DNA of 64,000 bases from Pseudomonas fulva 12-X (GTDB lineage Bacteria > Pseudomonadota > Gammaproteobacteria > Pseudomonadales > Pseudomonadaceae): assembly GCF_000213805.1 (NCBI RefSeq), contig NC_015556.1, positions 992,001 to 1,056,000 of the forward strand, written 5' to 3'. A program made the translations under genes and the position numbers. Below the pieces are notes generated by a model. That model was given only the letters and a program-made list of their open reading frames with translations. It ran no database searches and was not told the DNA's origin. Positions 19,656 through 30,350 of the stretch are shown here, piece by piece; positions within the stretch are counted from its first letter, which is position 1; each line of letters starts with the position of its first letter.

Positions 19656-20426
19656 TCAGGAGATGTCCCGTTCGCCTCGGATCAGGCGGCGACCCAGAGC
19701 CAGGCGCAGGCGCGCGGGGAGCCGACCAAGCAGGCCCAGCGCGGCGATGAACGGGCCGGGAAAGGCAATTTCCAGCGGGCGCGCGTGCAGGCGCTTGGCG
19801 ATATGCCGGGCGGCCTTGTCCGCTGACCAGCGCATCGGTGTTGAGTAGCCGCTGTTTTCCGAGTGCGCCGTGTCGACGAAACCGGGTGTGACCACGGTAA
19901 CGGCGATGCCCTCTTGGGCCAGGTCCACACGCAGGGACTCGAGCAGATAGCGTACCGCGGCCTTGGCGGCCCCGAAGGCGCCGGCGCCCGGCAGCGGCAG
20001 ATAGGTAACCGCGCTGGCGACACCGACCAGGTGCGGCGCCTGGCCGCGACGCAGCAGCGGCAGGGCTGCGACGATGCAGTGGCTGGCGGAGAACAGGTTG
20101 CCGCGCATCACCCGCGCCAGGGCATCGGCCTCGAAGTTGCTGGCGTCCACATGTTCATAGACCCCGGCATTGAGGATCGCGCAGTCCAGTGCGCCCCAGT
20201 GTTCGGTGAGCTTGGCGGCAATGGCATCCACGTCGTCCGGCTCGCCCAGGTCGCCCGGCAGCACCAGCACCCGACCCGGAAAACGCTCGGCCAGCGCTTG
20301 CAGGGGTTCCTCTCGGCGTGCGCTCAGAGCCAGCAGATGCCCTTCTTTCAGCAGGCGCTTGGCCAGGGCATGGCCGATGCCACTGCTGGCACCGGTCAGC
20401 CAGATGCGCCGGCTGAACGCGCTCAT
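19656..20426 (-). CDS. Short-chain dehydrogenase/reductase with altered catalytic Tyr
   Basis: 256 residues. The cofactor motif TGASSGIG is at residues 11-18, NAG follows near 87, and SAVTY near 139 carries the family serine. In the active-site YxxxK the tyrosine is phenylalanine (FGAAK near residue 152; codon TTC read directly), while the lysine stays. A normal SDR needs that tyrosine, so the enzyme may be inactive, use another residue, or act as a binding protein. It overlaps the photolyase stop by ATGA and belongs to that operon. A C-terminal basic hydrophobic tail may touch the membrane. Confidence 0.88.
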   Translation of the reverse strand: MSAFSRRIWLTGASSGIGHALAKRLLKEGHLLALSARREEPLQALAERFPGRVLVLPGDLGEPDDVDAIAAKLTEHWGALDCAILNAGVYEHVDASNFEADALARVMRGNLFSASHCIVAALPLLRRGQAPHLVGVASAVTYLPLPGAGAFGAAKAAVRYLLESLRVDLAQEGIAVTVVTPGFVDTAHSENSGYSTPMRWSADKAARHIAKRLHARPLEIAFPGPFIAALGLLGRLPARLRLALGRRLIRGERDIS

Positions 20427-21874
20427 GACGCCTCGCTGGCCGAAGGCAGGTTCTTGAAGGCGTCCAGCGCGCGCTGGCGGCTGGCGCGCAGGTCGACGAT
20501 GGGCTTGGGGTAATCCACACCGCCACCGAACAGGCTGGCTTGGCCCTTGCTGCCGGCATGCGGGTCGTGAATCGTCTTATCGCTGAGCGAGGCCAGTTCG
20601 GGCAGCCATTGGCGGATGAAGCGGCCGTCCGGGTCGAAACGCTGTGACTGGCTGATCGGGTTGAAGATGCGGAAGTAGGGCACCGAGTCGGTACCGGTCG
20701 AGGCGCTCCACTGCCAGCCACCGTTGTTGGCAGCCAGGTCGCCGTCGATCAGGTGGCGCATGAAGAAGCGCTCGCCCTCGCGCCAGTCGATCAGCAGGTT
20801 CTTGGTCAGGAACATCGCCACCACCATGCGCAGGCGGTTGTGCATCCAGCCGGTTTCCAAGAGCTGACGCATGGCTGCGTCGATGATCGGGATGCCGGTG
20901 CGGCCTTCCTGCCAGGCCTGCAGATCCTTGGCAGCGTTGCGCCAGGGCAGCGCTTCGGTTTCCGGGCGGAAGGCGCGGGCCATGGAAACGTGCGGGTAGC
21001 CGACCAGAATATGGGCGTAGAACTCGCGCCAGATCAGCTCGTTGATCCAGGTAACGGCGCCCTGGTTGCCGTTTTCGAACTCACCGCCGTTGGCATTCAG
21101 CGCCGCGTGCAGGCACTGGCGCGGCGACAGCACGCCGGCGGCGAGATAGGCCGAGAGCTGGCTGGTGCCGGGGCGAATCGGGAAGTCGCGATTGTCGTGG
21201 TAGTCCTCGATCCACTCGTCGGCGAAGCGCTGCAGGCGTTCGCGGGCCGCATCTTCGCCGGCGGGCCAGGCATCGCGCAGCGCCTGGCTGGGCGTATCGA
21301 AACCGGCCACTTGCTCAGGGATCGGGTCGGCGGCCATCTCCAGCTTGGCCTGCGCCTTGGGCGGCGCTACCAGTTTCGGCAGGGCGGTGTGCAGACGCTG
21401 ATAGCAGACGCCGCGGAACTGACTGTAGACCTTGAAGTAGGTACCGGTGCGGGTCAGCACGCTGCCTGGCTTGAATAGCAGGCGATCGAGATGGCTGTGG
21501 AAATTCACGCCCAGCTCGTCCAACGCCGCGCTCACGGCTTCATCACGGCGGCTTTCGTTGACGCCATATTCCTCGTTCACGTGCACGGCGCTTGCCTGCA
21601 GCTCCTGTGCGAGAGTGCCGATCACCTTTGGCGCGGCGCTCCACTGGTCGGCTTCGCGAATCAGCAGCGGCACGTTGAGGCGCTTCAGCTCGCGGCTCAG
21701 CTCGACCAGGTTGCGCAGCCAGAAATCCACTTTGCAGGGCGCATCGTCATGCTGCTGCCATTGGCCGGGGCTGAGCAGAAACACCGCGACCGTCGGCCCG
21801 GCCTGCATGGCGGCGGCCAGAGCGCTGTTGTCGGTGACACGCAGGTCAGTTCGAAACCACATCAGTTGCAGCAT
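20423..21874 (-). CDS. phrB: Deoxyribodipyrimidine photolyase
   Basis: 483 residues. A class I CPD photolyase that uses blue light, FADH and an antenna cofactor to repair pyrimidine dimers. The N-terminal antenna domain begins MLQLMWFRTDLRVTDN; the C-terminal FAD domain has WINELIWREFY, TGWMHNRLRM and NNGGWQWSASTGTDSVPYFR, all conserved. The start ATG 21874 is fixed by the family N-terminus. It sits 8 bases after the MerR-type regulator and overlaps the SDR gene by ATGA. Confidence 0.97.
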   Translation of the reverse strand: MLQLMWFRTDLRVTDNSALAAAMQAGPTVAVFLLSPGQWQQHDDAPCKVDFWLRNLVELSRELKRLNVPLLIREADQWSAAPKVIGTLAQELQASAVHVNEEYGVNESRRDEAVSAALDELGVNFHSHLDRLLFKPGSVLTRTGTYFKVYSQFRGVCYQRLHTALPKLVAPPKAQAKLEMAADPIPEQVAGFDTPSQALRDAWPAGEDAARERLQRFADEWIEDYHDNRDFPIRPGTSQLSAYLAAGVLSPRQCLHAALNANGGEFENGNQGAVTWINELIWREFYAHILVGYPHVSMARAFRPETEALPWRNAAKDLQAWQEGRTGIPIIDAAMRQLLETGWMHNRLRMVVAMFLTKNLLIDWREGERFFMRHLIDGDLAANNGGWQWSASTGTDSVPYFRIFNPISQSQRFDPDGRFIRQWLPELASLSDKTIHDPHAGSKGQASLFGGGVDYPKPIVDLRASRQRALDAFKNLPSASEAS

Positions 21875-21882
21875 GGGGTGTC

Positions 21883-22821
21883 CTATTCGAGCAGATGGCG
21901 ATCTGCGAGGTTTTGCAGCGCCGCCAGCGGGTCGGCGACCACGGTGACATCCGCCGAGGCAGGGGCGCGAGCGACCAGTTGTTCGGCTTCCTGCTGGTTC
22001 TCGATACCGATCAGCAGGCAGGGAATGCCGTGGTCGCCCAGCCACTGTTGCAGCGTCGACTGGGCATCGGTGTTGGAGTCGGCTTCGCAGAACAGCAGCA
22101 GTGCGCGTGGGCGGCGGCGGCTGATGGCCAGCGGCAGTTCGGCAAGCGGCATCGGCCCGTCGAAGGCATCCACCGGGCAACCGGCGGTGCCGATCAGCCA
22201 GGCGCACAGCCACAGCTGGGGCGACATCGGCGACTGGCACAGATTGATCAGCATCAGCGGTTGGCCCGGGTGCTGACGGTTGTCGTGATAGACCCGGGCG
22301 CCGAGCTTGCTGCGCAGCCAGCTGTGCAGGAATAGCCGTTCGGTGGCCGCGCCGGGCAGTTGTGGCCAGCGCGCTTCGAGGGTCACCAGCAATGGCAGCA
22401 GCAGGTGCTGGCAGAGGATCTGCACCGGATAGAGCGCGAGCTCGGCGTTGAAGCGCTCATCCAGCTGGCGCTCGTCCAGGGCGTGGATGGCATCGCACAG
22501 GCGCTCGCGCTTCTCCTGCCACTGCGAAGCCTGCTCGGCAGGCAGCGGCTGGTCGGCGCGCAGCAGGCTCTTCACCTGGCCGACGGAAACGCCGCGGTTC
22601 AGCCAGCCGAGCACGGTCTGGATGGTCTGCACCTGCTCGGGGGAGTACAGGCGGTGACCCTTGGCGGTGCGGTGCGGCACGATCAGGCCGTAGCGGCGCT
22701 CCCAGGCGCGCAGGGTCACCGGGTTGACGCCAGTGATGCTGGCCACGTCGCGAATCGGCAGGTAACCGGCGGCGACCAGGTCCTGCGGGGTGCCTGGCTC
22801 GTTGGAAGTTGGCCGGCTCAT
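21883..22821 (-). CDS. MerR-family transcriptional regulator, LitR/CarH-like
   Basis: 312 residues. An N-terminal MerR helix-turn-helix (about 18-88: YLPIRDVASITGVNPVTLRAWERRYG) is followed by a helical segment and a B12-binding-like Rossmann domain at about 175-310. The ExH and DxHxxG motifs needed to hold cobalamin in CarH/LitR class I are not visible, so it looks like class II LitR, which in P. putida controls light-induced genes with a LOV photosensor. It overlaps the upstream DUF523 gene by ATGA and stands just before phrB, so it probably regulates its own operon. No LOV gene is in this window. Confidence 0.88.
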   Translation of the reverse strand: MSRPTSNEPGTPQDLVAAGYLPIRDVASITGVNPVTLRAWERRYGLIVPHRTAKGHRLYSPEQVQTIQTVLGWLNRGVSVGQVKSLLRADQPLPAEQASQWQEKRERLCDAIHALDERQLDERFNAELALYPVQILCQHLLLPLLVTLEARWPQLPGAATERLFLHSWLRSKLGARVYHDNRQHPGQPLMLINLCQSPMSPQLWLCAWLIGTAGCPVDAFDGPMPLAELPLAISRRRPRALLLFCEADSNTDAQSTLQQWLGDHGIPCLLIGIENQQEAEQLVARAPASADVTVVADPLAALQNLADRHLLE

Positions 22822-23786
22822 ATCGCGTTTCGCAGGCTGAGGTTTTCCGGGTGCGGCTGCAGGTAGACCTGCTGGGCGATGTAGCGATCCGGGTGCTGAC
22901 GGAAATGGTGCTTGAGCAGGGTCAGCGGCACCACCAGCGGGATGATGCCCTTGCGGTACTGGGTGATCAGCTGCTGCATTTCCTGCTTTTCCTCGGCGCT
23001 GAGGGCGCCCTTGAGGTAGCCGCTCAAATGCTGCAACACGTTGCTGTGGGTGCCGCGGGTGGCGCAGCGCTTGAGGGCGGTCATCAGTTCGGCGATATAG
23101 CGGACGGCCAGCTCGTCCAGATCCTGCGCGGAGAGGTCGCTGAGCATGCGGCCCAGGCGCTTGTAGCGCAGCGGGTCGGTGGCCATCAGCAGGTACTTGT
23201 GGCGGGCGTGGAATTCGATCAGCTTGCCGCGGGTCAGGCCCGATTCGCAGAGTGTCTGCCACTGCGAGTAAGTGAATACGCGGGTCAGGAAGTTCTCGCG
23301 CAGCACCGGGTCGTTGAGGCGGCCTTCTTCCTCGATAGGCAGGTTCGGGTGTCGCTCGCAGAGCACGCGGGTGAAGATGCCGCGGCCCTTGGGCTCGCTC
23401 GGGTGGCCGTTGTCCTGGTAGACCTTGACCCGTTCCAGGCCACAGGACGGCGACTGTTGCATGACGATGTAGCCGCTGATCGATGGCAGTTCGGCGGCGA
23501 CCTGTTCACCGTAGGCGGCCAGCGCATCGGTATGATCCTGGTCCGGATGCACGGTGCCTACCACGCGCGGCGCGGCCGGGTCGCCGACCAGACGAATGGG
23601 CTCGCGCGGCGTACCCAGGCCGATGGCCACTTCAGGGCAGTAGGGCACGAAATCGAAGTACTCGCTGAGCTGTTCCAGGCACAACCTCGACGCCTTGTGC
23701 CCACCGTTGTAGCGGACTTCGGCGCCCAGCAGGCAGGCGCTGACGCCAAGTGTGGGTTTTCTGCGGTACTGCGGGCTGACGGACAT
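22818..23786 (-). CDS. DUF523 and DUF1722 (YbbK-YbgA) fusion protein
   Basis: 322 residues. The N-terminal DUF523 domain (about 10-155) has GVSACLLG and SPSCG cysteines; the C-terminal DUF1722 domain (about 185-310) is the YbgA type. Such fusions occur next to photolyase genes in many gamma-proteobacteria, but the function is not established. First gene of the operon DUF523/DUF1722 - merR - phrB - SDR, transcribed from the repeat-rich promoter region upstream. Confidence 0.9.
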   Translation of the reverse strand: MSVSPQYRRKPTLGVSACLLGAEVRYNGGHKASRLCLEQLSEYFDFVPYCPEVAIGLGTPREPIRLVGDPAAPRVVGTVHPDQDHTDALAAYGEQVAAELPSISGYIVMQQSPSCGLERVKVYQDNGHPSEPKGRGIFTRVLCERHPNLPIEEEGRLNDPVLRENFLTRVFTYSQWQTLCESGLTRGKLIEFHARHKYLLMATDPLRYKRLGRMLSDLSAQDLDELAVRYIAELMTALKRCATRGTHSNVLQHLSGYLKGALSAEEKQEMQQLITQYRKGIIPLVVPLTLLKHHFRQHPDRYIAQQVYLQPHPENLSLRNAI

Positions 23787-23806
23787 GGCACACCTTCGAA
23801 AATGAC

Positions 23807-23884
23807 CTTGTACAAGGCTTTGTTTCTGTACAGGGTTATTTCATCTTAAGCCTGATCTTGTACAAGTCAAATTTCGTGTACAGG
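23807..23884 (-). promoter_or_regulatory. Duplicated TGTACA operator region of the phrB operon
   Basis: On the minus strand the pattern CCTGTACA - 10 bases - CTTGTACAAG occurs twice: half-sites 23877-23884 and 23857-23866, then 23827-23834 and 23807-23816. Equivalent sites are exactly 50 bases apart, about five helical turns. A -35 TTGACT (23865-23870) and -10 TAAGAT (23843-23848), 16 bases apart, overlap the upstream unit, so one palindrome lies at the -35/spacer, where MerR-type regulators bind. The 28-bp unit is a strong candidate for binding by the operon's own LitR-like protein (inference). Confidence 0.75.
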
Positions 23885-23918
23885 GCTATAGTCATAGAGC
23901 CGGCCAGCCCAGCCAGGT

Positions 23919-25402
<1,484 letters not shown>

Positions 25403-25404
25403 TC

Positions 25405-26304
25405 ATGCATATCCTGATCACCGGCGGCACCGGCCTGATCGGCCAGGCGCTCTGCCACCAGTGGGCCGCCCAGGGCCACCAGCTGACCGTATGGAGCCGG
25501 CGCCCCGAGCAGGTGCCGGTGCTGTGCGGCACATCCGTGCGGGGCGTCGGGTGCCTCGAGGATATCGGCGACGAGCCCCTCGATGCGGTGGTCAACCTGG
25601 CCGGTGCGCCCATCGCCGACCGGCCCTGGAGCAAAGCGCGCAAGCAGCTGTTGTGGGAAAGCCGCATCGGCCTCACCGAGCGCCTGGTGACCTGGCTGCA
25701 GGGCCGCGAGCAGAAACCGGCGGTGCTGCTGTCCGGCTCGGCGGTCGGCTGGTACGGCGACGCTGGCGAGCACATCGTCGACGAGCAGGCCAAGCCCGGC
25801 GCCGATTTCGCCGCGCAGCTGTGCATCGCCTGGGAGGAAACCGCCCAGCAGGCCGAGGCGCTGGGCATCCGCGTGGTGCTGCTGCGTACCGGCCTGGTGC
25901 TGGCCAAGGAAGGCGGCATGCTCAAGCGCATGGCCACGCCATTTCGTTTCGGCCTTGGCGGGCGCATCGGCAGTGGACGTCAGTGGATGCCGTGGATTCA
26001 TATTGCCGACCAAATCGCCCTGATTGATTTTCTCTTGCAGCATGAGCAGGCACGCGGTCCCTATAATGCGTGCGCGCCACACCCGGTGCGCAACGCTGAG
26101 TTCGTCAAGGAGCTTGGCCATGCGGTACACCGGCCCACGCTGATGCTGCTGCCAGGCTTTGCCCTGCGCGCGGCTTTGGGCGAGATGTCGCTGTTGTTGC
26201 TCGGCGGCCAGCACGCGTTGCCGGTCAGGGCGCAGGAGGCAGGCTTCGAGTTTCGCTTCACCCGCCTGGATGTGGCGCTGGTCGACCTGCTAAGCCTTCA
26301 CTAA
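25405..26304 (+). CDS. TIGR01777-family NAD-dependent epimerase/dehydratase
   Basis: 299 residues from ATG 25405, with GAGGAG 7 bases upstream. The Rossmann motif ILITGGTGLIGQAL starts at residue 3, the family LSGSAVGWYGD follows near 112, and the C-terminal DUF1731 domain is present (GEMSLLLLGGQ). It belongs to the SulA/YfcH type of extended SDR-like proteins of unknown substrate. Usually seen near photolyase-linked genes; here it stands before hemH, 54 bases away, probably in one transcript. Confidence 0.92.
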   Translation: MHILITGGTGLIGQALCHQWAAQGHQLTVWSRRPEQVPVLCGTSVRGVGCLEDIGDEPLDAVVNLAGAPIADRPWSKARKQLLWESRIGLTERLVTWLQGREQKPAVLLSGSAVGWYGDAGEHIVDEQAKPGADFAAQLCIAWEETAQQAEALGIRVVLLRTGLVLAKEGGMLKRMATPFRFGLGGRIGSGRQWMPWIHIADQIALIDFLLQHEQARGPYNACAPHPVRNAEFVKELGHAVHRPTLMLLPGFALRAALGEMSLLLLGGQHALPVRAQEAGFEFRFTRLDVALVDLLSLH

Positions 26305-26358
26305 CACCCGTTCGCGATCCGGCAGGGCCCTGATCGCGACGCCTTCTAGGGATATTGC

Positions 26359-27381
26359 ATGACCGATCACGCCTTACTGCTGGTCAACCTCGGCTCGCCG
26401 GCGTCCACCGAAGTCGCCGATGTACGCAGTTATCTCAATCAGTTCCTGATGGACCCCTATGTGGTCGACCTGCCCTGGCCACTGCGGCGCTTGCTGGTTT
26501 CGCTGATCCTGATCCGCCGCCCGGTACAGTCGGCCCACGCCTACGCCTCGATCTGGTGGCCGGAGGGCTCGCCACTGATCGTGCTCAGCAAACGCCTGCA
26601 GGAAGCGATGAAAGGCCAGTGGACCCAGGGCCCGGTGGAGCTGGCCATGCGCTACGGCGAGCCGTCGCTGGATACCGTACTGACCCGCCTGGCCGGACAG
26701 GGCATCACCCAGGTCACTCTGGCGCCGCTGTACCCGCAGTTCGCCGACAGCACCACTACCACGGTGATCGAAGAAGCCAAGCGTGTGGTGCGCGAGCGCA
26801 AGCTGCCGATCCGCTTCTCGATTCTGCCGCCGTTCTTCCAGGACCCGGATTACATCGAGGCCCTGGCCGACAGCGCCCGACCGTATCTGGAAAAGGACTT
26901 CGATCACCTGCTGCTGAGCTTTCACGGTTTGCCGGAGCGCCACCTGCGTAAGCTCGATGCGACCAATCACTGTCTGCGCGGGCCGGACTGCTGCCGCACG
27001 GCGTCGCCCGAGGTGCTCGCCACCTGCTACCGCGCCCAGTGCATGCGCAGCGCCGAAGCCTTCGCCACGCGCATGGGCCTGCGTCCGGAGCAGTGGTCGG
27101 TGTCGTTCCAGTCGCGCCTGGGCCGGGACAAGTGGATCGAGCCCTACACCGAGGCGCGTCTCGACGAACTGGCCGCGCAAGGGGTGAAAAAGCTCTTGGT
27201 GATGTGCCCGGCGTTCGTGGCTGACTGCATCGAAACTCTAGAGGAAATCGGCGACCGTGGCCGCGAGCAGTTCGTCGAGGCCGGCGGTGAAAGCCTGGAG
27301 CTGGTGCCCTGCCTGAACGATCATCCGAGCTGGGTGGCGGCACTCAAAAGGCTTTGCGAGCGAGCCCCGCAGAGCGTGTAG
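26359..27381 (+). CDS. hemH: Ferrochelatase
   Basis: 340 residues. It inserts Fe2+ into protoporphyrin IX, the last step of heme synthesis. The catalytic His189 is in [11 protein letters not shown], and the metal-side motif [11 protein letters not shown] and cysteines of a possible C-terminal cluster region ([14 protein letters not shown]) are present. Start ATG 26359; end followed by a terminator. Neighbouring TIGR01777 epimerase, photolyase and hemH often share a locus in Pseudomonas. Confidence 0.97.
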   Translation: MTDHALLLVNLGSPASTEVADVRSYLNQFLMDPYVVDLPWPLRRLLVSLILIRRPVQSAHAYASIWWPEGSPLIVLSKRLQEAMKGQWTQGPVELAMRYGEPSLDTVLTRLAGQGITQVTLAPLYPQFADSTTTTVIEEAKRVVRERKLPIRFSILPPFFQDPDYIEALADSARPYLEKDFDHLLLSFHGLPERHLRKLDATNHCLRGPDCCRTASPEVLATCYRAQCMRSAEAFATRMGLRPEQWSVSFQSRLGRDKWIEPYTEARLDELAAQGVKKLLVMCPAFVADCIETLEEIGDRGREQFVEAGGESLELVPCLNDHPSWVAALKRLCERAPQSV

Positions 27382-27411
27382 AAAAATGCCCGGTCATAAC
27401 CGGGCATTTTT
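27382..27411 (+). terminator. Bidirectional terminator between hemH and uraA
   Basis: A 12-bp stem AAAAATGCCCGG/CCGGGCATTTTT with a 6-base loop, directly after the hemH stop and 10 bases before the uraA end. It serves both convergent genes. Confidence 0.93.
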
Positions 27412-27420
27412 CTTTGCTTC

Positions 27421-28698
27421 TCAGATGTCGGGCGCCTCGTCGGCACTCTTCTTCTTCCAGCCATCATTGCCGGGCAGGATCAGATTCAGCGCGATGGCGA
27501 CGATGGCGCAAAGGGCGATGCCCTTGAGGCCGAAGTCGTCCGGGCCGTCGCCGGTGCCGATCAGCACTCCGCCGATGCCGAATACCAGGGTCACCGAGAC
27601 GATCACCAGGTTGCGCGCTTCGCTGAGGTCGACGCTGTGGCGGATCAGGGTGTTCATGCCCACCGCGGCGATGGAGCCGAACAGCAGGCACAGGATGCCG
27701 CCCATTACCGGCACCGGAATGCTCTGCAGGATGGCGCCGAACTTGCCGATGAACGCCAGGGCGATGGCGAAGATCGCCGCCCAGGTCATGATCTTCGGGT
27801 TGTAGGCCTTGGTCAGCATCACCGCGCCGGTGACTTCGGCGTAGGTGGTGTTGGGCGGGCCGCCGAACAAGCCGGCAGCCGAAGTGGCCAGGCCGTCGCC
27901 GAACAGGGTGCGGTGCAGGCCCGGCGTTTTCAGGTAGTTCTTGCCGGTCACGCTGCCCACGGCGATCACCCCACCGATATGTTCGATGGCTGGCGCCAGG
28001 GCGACCGGCACGATGAACAGGATCGCCTGCCAGTTGAACGCCGGCGCGGTGAAAGCCGGTACCGCCAGCCAGGGCGCGTCGGCCACGTGGCTCAGGTCCA
28101 GGGCGCCGAAATAGATCGACAGGGCGAAGCCCACCAGGATGCCGGAGATGATCGGTACCAGGCGGAAGATGCCACGGCCGAACACGGCGACGATCAGCGT
28201 GGTCAGCAGGGTCGGCATGGAGATCCACATCGCCGTGCTGTAAGGCAGCAGCACGCTGCCGTCACCGGCCTTGCCCATGGCCATGTTGGCGGCGATCGGC
28301 GCCATGGCCAGGCCGATGGAAATGATCACCGGGCCGATCACCACCGGCGGCAGCAGGCGGTCGATGAAACCGGTGCCCTTGATCTTCACGGCCAGGCCGA
28401 GAAAGGTGTAGACGAAGCCCGCCGCGACCACGCCGCCCATGGTTTCCGCCAGGCCGAACTGGCCCTTGGCGAGAATGATCGGGGTGATGAAGGCGAAGCT
28501 CGAGGCCAGGAACACCGGTACCTGGCGACCGGTGACGATCTGGAACAGGATGGTGCCCAGGCCCGCGGTGAACAGCGCCACGTTGGGATCCAGGCCGGTG
28601 ATCAGCGGCATCAGCACCAGCGCGCCAAAGGCTACGAAGAGCATCTGCGCGCCGGACAGCACCTGCCGCCACAGCGGATCGTTGAATTCGTCGCGCAT
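27421..28698 (-). CDS. uraA: Uracil permease (NCS2 family)
   Basis: 425 residues with about 14 membrane helices. NCS2 transporters bring uracil (or xanthine) in with protons. The pairing with upp, three bases upstream, points to uracil. Helix motif ...FGGPPNTTYAE and the glutamate-rich segment LAPAIEHIGG are typical of UraA. Last gene of upp-uraA. Confidence 0.94.
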   Translation of the reverse strand: MRDEFNDPLWRQVLSGAQMLFVAFGALVLMPLITGLDPNVALFTAGLGTILFQIVTGRQVPVFLASSFAFITPIILAKGQFGLAETMGGVVAAGFVYTFLGLAVKIKGTGFIDRLLPPVVIGPVIISIGLAMAPIAANMAMGKAGDGSVLLPYSTAMWISMPTLLTTLIVAVFGRGIFRLVPIISGILVGFALSIYFGALDLSHVADAPWLAVPAFTAPAFNWQAILFIVPVALAPAIEHIGGVIAVGSVTGKNYLKTPGLHRTLFGDGLATSAAGLFGGPPNTTYAEVTGAVMLTKAYNPKIMTWAAIFAIALAFIGKFGAILQSIPVPVMGGILCLLFGSIAAVGMNTLIRHSVDLSEARNLVIVSVTLVFGIGGVLIGTGDGPDDFGLKGIALCAIVAIALNLILPGNDGWKKKSADEAPDI

Positions 28699-28701
28699 CG
28701 A

Positions 28702-29340
28702 TCAGGCGTCCTTCTGCTTGGTGCCGAAGATCTTGTCGCCGGCATCGCCGAGGCCCGGGATGATGTAGCCGTGCTCGTTGAGGCGCTGGTCGATGGACGC
28801 GGTGTAGATCTGCACGTCCGGGTGCGCCTCGTTCACCGCTTTGATGCCTTCAGGCGCGGCGACCAGCACCATGGCGCGGATTTCCTTGCAGCCTGCTTTC
28901 TTCAGCAGGTCGATGGTGGCGACCATGGAGCTGCCGGTGGCGAGCATCGGGTCGATGATCATCGCCAGGCGCTCGTTGATTTCCGGTACCAGTTTTTCCA
29001 GGTAGGTGTGGGCCTGCAGGGTTTCTTCGTTGCGGGCCACGCCGACGGCGCTGACCTTGGCGCCCGGGATCAGGCTGAGCACGCCGTCGAGCATGCCGAT
29101 GCCGGCACGCAGGATCGGCACCACGGTGATCTTCTTGCCGGAGATCTTCTCGACCTGCACGGGACCCGCCCAGCCTTCGATTTCATAGGTTTCCAGGCGC
29201 AGGTCCTTGGTCGCCTCATAAGTGAGCAGGGCGCCCACTTCCTGGGCCAGCTCGCGGAAGTTCTTGGTACTGATATCCGCGCGGCGCATGAGGCCGATCT
29301 TGTGGCGAATCAGCGGGTGGCGGATCTCGAGGACGGGCAT
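28702..29340 (-). CDS. upp: Uracil phosphoribosyltransferase
   Basis: 212 residues. It makes UMP from uracil and PRPP. The PRPP site reads [10 protein letters not shown]. The start ATG 29340 begins [19 protein letters not shown]. It leads the salvage pair with uraA. The 250-base region toward hpt holds divergent promoters that I cannot place. Confidence 0.97.
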   Translation of the reverse strand: MPVLEIRHPLIRHKIGLMRRADISTKNFRELAQEVGALLTYEATKDLRLETYEIEGWAGPVQVEKISGKKITVVPILRAGIGMLDGVLSLIPGAKVSAVGVARNEETLQAHTYLEKLVPEINERLAMIIDPMLATGSSMVATIDLLKKAGCKEIRAMVLVAAPEGIKAVNEAHPDVQIYTASIDQRLNEHGYIIPGLGDAGDKIFGTKQKDA

Positions 29341-29590
29341 TGCGGGGTCTCCGGCAAAAATGGGCAAAAAACACGCTAGATTAAAGCATTGCATCGCAAC
29401 TTGGCGCAGCGGATATGGAACTTTTTGCATTCGCCGAGCAACGGCTGTGCCATCTGTCGCGTGTTGATGCCGGCGCTTGCGCCTTGCCGAGCGGATGCGT
29501 AACGTTGCCGGCTTTTTTCTGACCCGGTGATCAACTCCTGCGCCGGGGCCACCCATGCGGTGCATGCCAGCCCGCCTACGAGGACACGAT

Positions 29591-30148
29591 ATGTCTGCCG
29601 ATCTCGCTCACATCCGCCAGGTAATGGCCGAAGCCGACTGCCTGTACAGCGAAGCCGACGTGGAAGCCGCCATCACCCGCGTCGCCGCCGCCATCAACGC
29701 CGACCTGGCCGAGCGCAACCCGGTGGTGTTCTGCGTGATGAACGGCGGGCTGATCTTCTCCGGCAAGCTGCTCACCCAGCTCGACTTCCCCCTGGAAGCC
29801 AGTTACCTGCACGCCAGCCGCTACCGCAACCAGACCAGCGGCGGCGAGCTGTTCTGGAAGGCCAAGCCGGAGGTGTCGTTCATCGACCGCGACGTGCTGA
29901 TCATCGATGACATCCTCGACGAGGGGCATACCCTGGGCGCGATCATCGATTTCTGTCACCACGCCGGTGCCGCCAACGTGCACACCGCGGTGCTGATCGA
30001 CAAGGACCACGACCGAAAGGCGCGCCCGGACCTGAAAGCCGATTACGTCGGCCTGCCGTGCATCGACCGCTACATCTTCGGTTATGGCATGGACTACAAG
30101 GGCTACTGGCGCAACGCGCCGGGCATCTACGCGGTCAAGGGGCTCTGA
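29591..30148 (+). CDS. hpt: Hypoxanthine-guanine phosphoribosyltransferase
   Basis: 185 residues from ATG 29591, with the PRPP loop [15 protein letters not shown] near residue 100. It converts hypoxanthine and guanine to IMP and GMP with PRPP. An upstream in-frame GTG/ATG (29555) is less likely because the family N-terminus is [10 protein letters not shown]. Divergent from upp, so purine and pyrimidine salvage lie side by side. Confidence 0.93.
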   Translation: MSADLAHIRQVMAEADCLYSEADVEAAITRVAAAINADLAERNPVVFCVMNGGLIFSGKLLTQLDFPLEASYLHASRYRNQTSGGELFWKAKPEVSFIDRDVLIIDDILDEGHTLGAIIDFCHHAGAANVHTAVLIDKDHDRKARPDLKADYVGLPCIDRYIFGYGMDYKGYWRNAPGIYAVKGL

Positions 30149-30167
30149 GAGCCCGCTCCCACAGTTC

Positions 30168-30257
30168 GTAGGGTGGATGACGCTCTTTTCATCCACCATT
30201 GCGATCGCAGAGCGGTGGACGGGGCGGGCCGCGTAGGTGAAGCGTCGTCCACCCTAC
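30168..30257. repeat. 90-bp palindromic element after hpt
   Basis: The ends are GTAGGGTGGATGACGCT and its inverted copy (one mismatch), enclosing a second GTGGATGA/TTCATCCAC inner stem. It is the widespread GTAGGGTGGA-type Pseudomonas intergenic repeat and may fold into a long hairpin that also ends the hpt transcript. Confidence 0.65.
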
Positions 30258-30350
30258 AAAAGCCGCTAACGCCACTTTGCAGGCAAAGCGCTGAAATCGC
30301 CCCTTAGATTGTGAATGGCTTCCAAGCCCCTCGGCTGGTTGGCGTGCGGT

